From contig JAKATR010000055.1 of assembly GCA_021818675.1 (NCBI GenBank), positions 1 to 39,658 on the forward strand: a DNA stretch of 39,658 nucleotides, read 5' to 3'. Every line of letters begins with the position of its first letter. The first letter of the stretch is position 1. The notes beneath the pieces were generated by a model, which saw nothing but the letters and a program-made list of their open reading frames with translations, was not told the origin of the DNA and did not search any database. This document shows positions 34,136-39,658 of this stretch, piece after piece. The position numbers and the translations under genes were made by a program. The stretch is from Thermoplasmata archaeon (GTDB lineage: Archaea; Thermoplasmatota; Thermoplasmata; Thermoplasmatales; Thermoplasmataceae).

Positions 34136-34846
34136 TTATCCCCTATCTTTTTTTTTATAAAATTCTGGAAGATAATCATATTCCACAGGGTCTTCAATTC
34201 CCGCTTCCATAAACCCTCTTAACCGCAACAAACAGGAATCACATTTACCGCAAGCTTTCTCTCTGCCAAGATAACAGGAATGGGTCAGTTCATAGGGTAC
34301 TCCAATTGATATTCCAAGTTTTATAATTTCTGATTTTTTGAGATACTGCAGGGGAACTTCAAGTTTGAACCCATTCAATATTCCCAGTTTGGTTCCTTTG
34401 TTAAGGGTATCCCTCATAGCATTGAAAAACTCTGGTCTGCAGTCTGGATAACCAGAATAATCAAGGGCATTTGCCCCTATAAATATTGTTTCAATTCCTC
34501 TTACTTCTGCAATCGACGAGGCTATGGTTATGAATATAATATTTCTTGATGGAACGTAGGTATTTGGTATATAATTGTCATCTCTGTTCAATGAGCCCTG
34601 TTCAACCTCTATATCAGACGTAAGTGAACTTCCTCCTATCTGAGTAAGGTCAATTCTGAATATTTTGTGTTCCAGAGAATAGTGATCAGCTATCTTCTTT
34701 GCCCGTTCAAGTTCAATCCTGTGCCTCTGACCATAGTCAAATGAGAGTGCAAGAAGCTCATATTCTTTATTTAAAGCAATACCTGTTACCGTGGCTGAAT
34801 CAAGGCCCCCGGACAATAGAACAATCCCTTTCTTTTCATCAGACAT
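34136..34846 (-). CDS. queC: 7-cyano-7-deazaguanine synthase QueC
   Basis: Converts 7-carboxy-7-deazaguanine to preQ0 with ATP and ammonia, the precursor that archaea put into tRNA as archaeosine. The PP-loop is LSGGLDSATVTG at the N-terminus. The FDYGQRHRIE motif and the GANALDYSGYPDCRPEF segment are typical. The zinc site is C-x7-C-x2-C-x2-C near residue 205-220 (in CYLGREKACGKCDSC). An in-frame TTG at 34849 exists, but the ATG at 34846 shares its A with the queD TGA (TGATG), a coupled arrangement. It has 236 residues, normal for the family. Confidence 0.94.
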   Translation of the reverse strand: MSDEKKGIVLLSGGLDSATVTGIALNKEYELLALSFDYGQRHRIELERAKKIADHYSLEHKIFRIDLTQIGGSSLTSDIEVEQGSLNRDDNYIPNTYVPSRNIIFITIASSIAEVRGIETIFIGANALDYSGYPDCRPEFFNAMRDTLNKGTKLGILNGFKLEVPLQYLKKSEIIKLGISIGVPYELTHSCYLGREKACGKCDSCLLRLRGFMEAGIEDPVEYDYLPEFYKKKDRG

Positions 34847-35316
34847 CAAAATTTACCTCTCCATTCAGCTCCCTGTCCGGGCCCCTCCTGAACGGACATA
34901 GTTATTTCCTTTAGGTTAGGCTGACCCTTTAATGCAGTTATTAGCTGCCTACCGAGATAACCGGACAATTCTTCGCTGGAGCTCGTATATGTATCAATAA
35001 AGACCACGAACTGCTCTGGTATAACCATCTTAATATCCATGTATGAAATCTGAACATATCCATTATTTATCTCATATTTTGAATATTTTTGAGAAGAGGG
35101 GAGAAGTAACTTATGGTCAAGTGACTCCAGGATTCCCCTAATATTCCTTTTAATCAGACCGAAATCTGCCATGATTCCGTCATCTAAGGTTCCCTCAACT
35201 CCAACCATTATTCCATAATCATGACCATGAAGTCTTGAGCATTTATCATGATCAGGGATGAAATGAGCTGCGGCAAATCTTAGATTTGCTTTCCATCCAT
35301 CTATGTAGATTCTCAT
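34846..35316 (-). CDS. queD: 6-carboxytetrahydropterin synthase QueD (6-PTPS family)
   Basis: Makes 6-carboxytetrahydropterin from dihydroneopterin triphosphate, one step before QueE and QueC in preQ0 synthesis. The 156 residues show FAAAHFIPDHDKCSRLHGHDY, which has the zinc His residues and the catalytic Cys four before HGH. LDHKLL and the closing VQEGPGQGAEWRG follow. The frame extends to a TTG at 35337, but a TATA element (TTATATC on plus, 35341-35347) lies 25-31 nt before the ATG at 35316 and would almost overlap the TTG, so the ATG is the start. It is first in a two-gene unit with queC; queE is not in the window. Confidence 0.9.
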   Translation of the reverse strand: MRIYIDGWKANLRFAAAHFIPDHDKCSRLHGHDYGIMVGVEGTLDDGIMADFGLIKRNIRGILESLDHKLLLPSSQKYSKYEINNGYVQISYMDIKMVIPEQFVVFIDTYTSSSEELSGYLGRQLITALKGQPNLKEITMSVQEGPGQGAEWRGKF

Positions 35317-35443
35317 AATCCAATGATGTGTTATCAATTCTTATATCTATTGAAAAATTTTTTTTAATGTTCAAGAAGAGATCTCATTTATTCACTATAT
35401 ATGATCAATGTCGGAAAACTTCATTAGGAATCCATTCTAACTC

Positions 35444-35890
35444 TCAAGTTTTGTCATCCTTTAGTAAATCGTTCAACTTTGAGCCCTTATCTATTTTAAT
35501 GGAAACCGATCCCACCACTATAATGTATATCCATGCGAGCATTGAGAAGGCTCTTCCGAATGAATAACTGCTGAACTGAATATGGCCGGATAATGCAGAG
35601 GGAGATATGGGTGGCAGCGCAACAAGACCCGACAGAAGATAGACAATCAGGTTAAATAATGTAAATAACACAGAAGGAAGATACCAGATTTTCAGCCCTA
35701 AAAGGAATACTATTCCTATAACTATGAAGGCGGCAACTTCAATCTCCAGCCAGAATGTCACATATGGATATGCAGAAGGAGAAGCATACAGGTGAGCTGC
35801 TGCATCTATGATAGCAAAACTCAAAATCGTAAATCTAAGAAATTTGATTTTCGAATATCCTCCAGTAATACTTTGAAGAAGTTCGTTCAT
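35444..35890 (-). CDS. Orphan four-segment membrane protein
   Basis: No family recognised. The 148 residues hold four hydrophobic segments (about 17-36, 43-65, 68-92 and 112-131), with a short Ser/Pro-rich outer loop (PPISPSALSGH) before the last. The C-terminus is charged (KIDKGSKLNDLLKDDKT). The topology resembles small DoxX- or claudin-like proteins only in size. A TATA-like TATAATTA lies about 20-27 nt before the ATG, so it is likely leaderless. It is divergent from the DUF835/GvpD-like pair across 190 nt. Confidence 0.65.
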   Translation of the reverse strand: MNELLQSITGGYSKIKFLRFTILSFAIIDAAAHLYASPSAYPYVTFWLEIEVAAFIVIGIVFLLGLKIWYLPSVLFTLFNLIVYLLSGLVALPPISPSALSGHIQFSSYSFGRAFSMLAWIYIIVVGSVSIKIDKGSKLNDLLKDDKT

Positions 35891-36048
35891 TAAAATGATT
35901 ATATTTTCATAATTATAATAGTTTGCCTTTGGAAAGCCTTGTTTTATCTATTTATGGAGAGGTTTACTTTAATAGATACATGAAAATAAGTCTAAATACC
36001 GTTAAAAAAATGTACATACGAAGAAAAGATCAAATTCTTTGGAAGAAA

Positions 36049-36059
36049 ATTTAAATAAT
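36049..36059 (+). promoter_or_regulatory. TATA box of the DUF835/GvpD-like operon
   Basis: ATTTAAATAAT lies 22-32 nt before the ATG at 36081 (16-26 nt before the in-frame GTG at 36075). There is no Shine-Dalgarno motif, so a leaderless start at or near the ATG is likely. Confidence 0.45.
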
Positions 36060-36080
36060 AACTTAATACTTTAAGTGAAA

Positions 36081-36947
36081 ATGATAATTCTTTATGATCA
36101 AGACGGGAGCCATGGTACTATTTTAGATGCACTGATGAAACCATTGGGCATTCCATATAAGATCATGAAGGAGTTTGATGAGTCAGCAATTATTGATGGT
36201 AAAGCTACAAGTTTAATTATATATCTCACAAAGCCGGTTGATGATGATCTGAGAGATTTTCTCATTCTTGATCAAAGAAGTTATCATCTCATAATTTTCA
36301 TGGATAAAGAAATTGAACTTGAGGATTATATTAAGTACAGCTCAGAAAATATTGTCCTGAAAACTAAGGATCTTGAAGAGATGAGGACAACACTCAGGCT
36401 TGCTTTGACAGATAGTAATGTAAGAAGACTCCGCGCTATAAACAATACAAGCATATTTCTTGCAAAGAATGGCCTATATCCTGGAGTTATATACAACACG
36501 GAACCAGAAAAGACAAATCTTTTCCTTTCACTATTATTTTCAGAGAACATAAACAAAGAAAAAATTCTGGTTATTTCAAGAAATAATTTTAGAATGGAAA
36601 TTCCGGAAGTCCTAAATATTGAAAATTTTATTTGGGTCACAGATAGTATAGGGGCCGGAAGAAACAGGCCTGCCAATCTTTCTTTTATTACGGAGACAAT
36701 TCAGAAAAAAATAACGGATGATGGAGCGAACATAATATTTATCGATATTTTTGATCTTCTCATGATTTATCATTCATTCTTTGAGGTGGCCAGAACGTTC
36801 GAGCAGTTGAAGAGCTCTATTATAGAAAGGAATCTATATTTGATAATGGTATTGGACAGGGACGCAATGGAAAAGATACAATATGGGATGATTACGAGAT
36901 TCTCCGAAGAATGGAAAATTGACACGGTGAGGGATCTAAACAGATAG
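36081..36947 (+). CDS. DUF835 protein with receiver-like N-terminal domain
   Basis: A 288-residue protein of two parts. Residues 1-120 alternate strands and helices (IILYDQDG, then SLIIYLTKP, then HLIIFMDKE), like a response-regulator receiver fold, but I see no clear phospho-acceptor Asp. From about 140 to 280 it matches DUF835. KILVISRNNF, FIWVTDS, NIIFIDIFDLLMIYHSFFEVA and LYLIMVLDRDAM are the landmarks: strands resembling a RecA or GvpD core without a Walker A motif. DUF835 proteins are archaeal and of unknown role. The next gene starts 7 nt later with a Shine-Dalgarno motif, so the two act together. A GTG at 36075 is an alternative start. Confidence 0.75.
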   Translation: MIILYDQDGSHGTILDALMKPLGIPYKIMKEFDESAIIDGKATSLIIYLTKPVDDDLRDFLILDQRSYHLIIFMDKEIELEDYIKYSSENIVLKTKDLEEMRTTLRLALTDSNVRRLRAINNTSIFLAKNGLYPGVIYNTEPEKTNLFLSLLFSENINKEKILVISRNNFRMEIPEVLNIENFIWVTDSIGAGRNRPANLSFITETIQKKITDDGANIIFIDIFDLLMIYHSFFEVARTFEQLKSSIIERNLYLIMVLDRDAMEKIQYGMITRFSEEWKIDTVRDLNR

Positions 36948-36954
36948 GTGTTTG

Positions 36955-38400
36955 ATGTCAGATAACAAAGTTTTTGGTTTATTTTCTGAATTTTTCAATC
37001 AGAAATACGGAAAATCTCTAGTTGTAAAGGGGAAACCGGGTTCAGGAAAAACAACTTTTGCCCTTGAATTTACAGGAATGGTTTATAAAGAAAACCCAGT
37101 TCATTATCTCTCCTCAAGGTTTAGTGATGATCCTCTTAAGGAAGTTTTCAGTTTTATAGATGAGGTATCGTATCGATCCAATAAGGACTCAATAGAATTC
37201 AGAGAGGATTTTTCCAAAGTCACGACCGATTCCTTAAAAAAACTTGAACTGATGATCGAGGAAAAACGGGTTAAGTCTTCATCAAGTGGGCTGATATTCA
37301 ATATTCAGGAGGTCATTCCGGAAATTAATGCAATTTATTCCTTTGTGGAAGAGAATGCAGGCACCAATCCAATTATAATTCTTGATTCAATCGAAGCCCT
37401 GGCTCAGAAATACGGCATTGATGAGGGCATTTTATTCTCCGTATTGCAGAATGATCTTGTGGAGCACTCAGGAGTAGGTCTTGTTGTCATTTTGGAAAAC
37501 ACTGGAAATGCACAATTGGAATATTACGCAGATGGGGTAATGAGTCTGGACTACAAAATTATGAACGATTATCTGGTGAGAACTATGAGAATTGAGAAAT
37601 TCCGAGGTCTCCCAATAGGTTCCAATCCAACATTTCTTTATTCTCTTAAGGGCGGAAGGTTCAACGTTTTCCCACAGCCTGAATTCGAATATCCAAAGAA
37701 GATGCTGAAAAAACAAGAAGTAAAGCAAATCAAGCAGTATGAAGTACCTTTAGGAAACCAGGAATTCACACCTTTAACAGGGGGAACAGCAGATGAAGTA
37801 CCTCTGGGCACAGTTGTAATATTACATAGAAAAAATATATCGGAGATTATGGATAATGCGGTAAATCTTTTCAAAAATAATCTCATAAAGAAAACGATAT
37901 CGGAAGGACGGGGTGTTATTGATGTTACTTCCAGCAGCTATGAGACGTCCAGAATGCTCGTCTCAGTTGTTGAATCTAATTTATTGAAACATTACATAAC
38001 TGCTGAAAGGACAAAGCGTTCGAATCCATATGTTATTAATCTGGAAGGTAAGAGTATGTTTGCCGATTTCCCAAATGAGGTCATAGATTTTTTCATGTCT
38101 TCATCAGTAAGGCCAAATATATACTTATTTTCCACAGATTTTCTTTCATTTACATACGGACCAAATTTTATAGGGGAGCTTATCAATATAATTAATGAAA
38201 TCAGGATCACCGGCATAGTAGTCATAGTGGCGGATAATGAATATTATGAGAAATTAAGCCATTATTCCGGACTTACCATACACTTTTCTGAAGTATCAGG
38301 TTCCATTCTGGTTTCATCCGGAACAAATAAGATTTTTGTAATGAACATTGAAAAGGACAAAGAAGGTTGGCCGACTATCAAACTGACAGAGATAAATTAA
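36955..38400 (+). CDS. GvpD/RecA-like P-loop ATPase
   Basis: A 481-residue ATPase of the RecA/KaiC/GvpD kind. The Walker A motif is GKPGSGKT (residues 26-33), and the Walker B is PIIILDSIEAL (Asp144). The first domain ends near 245. A Gln/Lys-rich linker (about 245-280) leads to a second domain with alternating strands (TVVILHRKN, RGVIDVTSS, NIYLFSTDFLSF, GIVVIVAD) but no P-loop, like a degenerate RecA copy. This layout recalls haloarchaeal GvpD, a regulator of gas-vesicle genes; Thermoplasmatales homologs have been called HTR-like. No gas-vesicle gene is in the window, so another role is likely. GGTG (36947-36950) precedes the ATG by 4 nt. Confidence 0.8.
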   Translation: MSDNKVFGLFSEFFNQKYGKSLVVKGKPGSGKTTFALEFTGMVYKENPVHYLSSRFSDDPLKEVFSFIDEVSYRSNKDSIEFREDFSKVTTDSLKKLELMIEEKRVKSSSSGLIFNIQEVIPEINAIYSFVEENAGTNPIIILDSIEALAQKYGIDEGILFSVLQNDLVEHSGVGLVVILENTGNAQLEYYADGVMSLDYKIMNDYLVRTMRIEKFRGLPIGSNPTFLYSLKGGRFNVFPQPEFEYPKKMLKKQEVKQIKQYEVPLGNQEFTPLTGGTADEVPLGTVVILHRKNISEIMDNAVNLFKNNLIKKTISEGRGVIDVTSSSYETSRMLVSVVESNLLKHYITAERTKRSNPYVINLEGKSMFADFPNEVIDFFMSSSVRPNIYLFSTDFLSFTYGPNFIGELINIINEIRITGIVVIVADNEYYEKLSHYSGLTIHFSEVSGSILVSSGTNKIFVMNIEKDKEGWPTIKLTEIN

Positions 38401-38411
38401 GCAGTTTTCAT

Positions 38412-38449
38412 AACAGTGAGGTAAACCTTAATTTCCAGCTTTCACTGTT
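38412..38449. promoter_or_regulatory. Inverted repeat around the hemB promoter
   Basis: AACAGTGA (38412-38419) and TCACTGTT (38442-38449) are exact reverse complements. Between them lies CTTAATTT (38427-38434), about 21-28 nt before the hemB ATG, the place for a leaderless TATA box. The repeat would flank TATA and the start site, as an operator could. A nested AGGT/ACCT pair lies at 38419-38428. Confidence 0.4.
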
Positions 38450-38454
38450 CTGTT

Positions 38455-39441
38455 ATGTACCCGAACATGCGGTTGAGACGTTTGCGCTTAAACGAGAATA
38501 TGAGAGAGCTTGTTTCAGAAACTTCCATTGACATCAGCCATATGGTAATGCCAGTATTTATCGATGAATCTTTGAGCGACAAAAGAAAAATTGAATCAAT
38601 ATCTGGTATTTATCAGCATTCATTGAATTCAGCTGAAGCTTATGCAACACGCCTGAAGGAACTTGGAATAAAGTGGGTCCTCCTCTTCGGAATACCTAAG
38701 ATGAAGGATGCCGAGGGAAGTGAAGCATATAATGAGGACGGTATAATTCAGCGAACTGTTCCAATATTCAGGGAAAGAGGAATCAGTGTTATAACCGATC
38801 TGTGCATGTGTGAGTATACGAGTCATGGGCATTGTGGAATACTGAAGGGAAACTATGTTGATAACGACTTCACTATAAACGCATATGGAAGAATAGCGGT
38901 CTCCCAGGCTCAGAGTGGTGCTGATATAATTGCACCATCAGGAATGATGGACGGACAGGTTAAAAAGATACGGGAATATCTTGATAAATCTGGATTTGAA
39001 AACGTACCCATTATGGCGTATAGTGCGAAATACAGTTCAAGCTTATACGGCCCATTCAGGGAAGCAGCAAAATCCGCTCCATCATTTGGTGATAGAAGGA
39101 CATATCAGATGAATCCTGCAAACGGAAGAGAGGCCATGAGGGAAATTGCAATGGATGTGGAAGAGGGCGCAGATATGATAATGGTAAAACCTGCCCTTTT
39201 CTATCTGGATATTATACGGCAAGCAAGAGAAAGGTTTGATCATCCGCTTGTTGCTTACAGTGTTAGTGGAGAATACCAGATGTTGAAGAATGCTATTGAT
39301 AAAAAGTTTCTCAATGAATCTGCCATTGAAGAAAGTACGTTAAGTATATTCAGAGCAGGGGCGGATATAGTAATAAGCTATTTCACAGAGTATCTAGCAG
39401 AGGAAATGAGAAAAAGACAAGGTTCAACAGCTTCAAAATGA
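38455..39441 (+). CDS. hemB: Porphobilinogen synthase (delta-aminolevulinic acid dehydratase)
   Basis: Joins two 5-aminolevulinate molecules to porphobilinogen in tetrapyrrole synthesis. The 328 residues match the family. The zinc-binding cysteines are seen in DLCMCEYTSHGHCG (about residues 116-129), so this is the Zn-dependent type. Both active-site lysines are present: K192 in YSAKYSSS and K245 in MVKPALFYLD, the Schiff-base lysine. QMNPANGREA is a family mark. It stands alone, probably leaderless, with an inverted repeat around its promoter. The C-terminus is complete before the mobile element at the window edge. Confidence 0.96.
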   Translation: MYPNMRLRRLRLNENMRELVSETSIDISHMVMPVFIDESLSDKRKIESISGIYQHSLNSAEAYATRLKELGIKWVLLFGIPKMKDAEGSEAYNEDGIIQRTVPIFRERGISVITDLCMCEYTSHGHCGILKGNYVDNDFTINAYGRIAVSQAQSGADIIAPSGMMDGQVKKIREYLDKSGFENVPIMAYSAKYSSSLYGPFREAAKSAPSFGDRRTYQMNPANGREAMREIAMDVEEGADMIMVKPALFYLDIIRQARERFDHPLVAYSVSGEYQMLKNAIDKKFLNESAIEESTLSIFRAGADIVISYFTEYLAEEMRKRQGSTASK

Positions 39442-39488
39442 ATGGTTCTTAGACAGGCAAGTGATGCAGGAAATTTTAGTGGACATTG

Positions 39489-39658
39489 TCACATTCCGGT
39501 TGATAAATAGTGATGATACCAGAATGATGTACTTAGCAATCCCTCATTTGTCTTGAACCGATGTTTGAATAGCCATGACTGTATTGAGAAATGTTGTTCT
39601 GCTTTGTCTGAGGTCTTTTCCACATTTGGATCCTTAAGATATGGAAACACTTCTTTTC
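39489..39658 (-). mobile_element. 3' end of a transposase gene, cut by the window edge
   Basis: On the minus strand an open frame enters from the right edge and ends at TGA (39489-39491) after about 56 codons. The landmarks are FPYLKDPNVEKTSDKAEQHF, then KHRFKTNEGLL and FWYHHYLSTGM. The pattern of N/D-x-x-E-x-x-F, a basic RFKT segment and an aromatic WYH end is that of the C-terminus of a DDE transposase, with the Glu as the likely last catalytic acid. The IS family cannot be named from this part. The element end should lie in 39442-39488, just after hemB. It overlaps no other gene here. Confidence 0.7.

Noticed and set aside
35980-36054. 24-codon basic ORF (starts MKISLNTVKK) upstream of the DUF835 gene
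   Set aside because: Too short, and its end overlaps the presumed TATA box of the next gene; no sign of conservation can be seen.
39442-39507. ATG-started ORF directly after the hemB stop (MVLRQASDAG)
   Set aside because: Only 21 codons and it runs into the transposase end on the other strand; likely chance.
39509-39540. GTGATGA, like a C box of a C/D sRNA
   Set aside because: It lies inside the transposase coding region and lacks a D box at a suitable distance.

Overview
The window reads as a chromosomal segment of an acidophilic, wall-less archaeon of the order Thermoplasmatales. I infer this from archaeal-type genes (PCNA, Hel308, TiaS, Trm5, EF-1 beta with its Zn-ribbon partner, apgM, DUF2070), a moderately AT-rich composition, and many genes whose TATA box lies about 25 nt before the start codon, the signature of leaderless transcripts. 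Genus cannot be fixed from sequence alone; Cuniculiplasma, Ferroplasma or Thermoplasma relatives are the candidates.

Layout: 1-8.8 kb holds a DUF2070 membrane protein, chorismate synthase, a small heat-shock protein, a UbiB/ABC1 kinase, an orphan tetraspan protein, and a plus-strand run of Zn-ribbon protein, EF-1 beta, membrane glycosyltransferase and phosphohexomutase. 8.8-14.9 kb is a compact minus-strand operon transcribed hel308 > trm5 > uppS > tiaS > AK6/Fap7 kinase > CDP-alcohol phosphatidyltransferase. It mixes DNA repair, anticodon-loop tRNA modification and membrane lipid steps. 15.1-18.2 kb is a plus-strand operon: riboflavin-pathway reductase, S-adenosylhomocysteinase, apgM. Then come an orphan membrane protein with a disordered tail and seryl-tRNA synthetase.

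20.6-24.0 kb (minus) carries a GltD-like flavoprotein, a DUF1634-TauE/SafE exporter pair and an orphan. tRNA-Gln(CTG) follows, then a looser stretch (24.4-30.2 kb) with an alpha/beta hydrolase, a glycerophosphodiesterase, an MFS permease, an NAD-dependent epimerase and two unknown proteins, one of them divergent from PCNA. tRNA-Arg(CCT) ends 3 nt from the PCNA stop on the opposite strand. 31.3-35.3 kb has an SDR reductase, an AhpD-like protein, DUF302, malate dehydrogenase and the QueD-QueC pair for preQ0 (archaeosine precursor).

36.1-38.4 kb is the most intriguing part: a two-gene unit of a DUF835 protein with a receiver-like N-terminus and a GvpD/RecA-like ATPase, with no gas-vesicle genes in the window. 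hemB follows, with an inverted repeat around its putative TATA box. The right edge cuts into the 3' end of a transposase gene. There is no CRISPR array and no rRNA. No gene-free stretch exceeds about 200 bases.

Several starts were moved from the longest reading frame using TATA spacing, Shine-Dalgarno motifs or family length: the tetraspan protein, EF-1 beta, apgM, GltD-like, DUF1634, the 30161 orphan, AhpD-like, QueC, QueD, and the DUF835 and GvpD-like genes.
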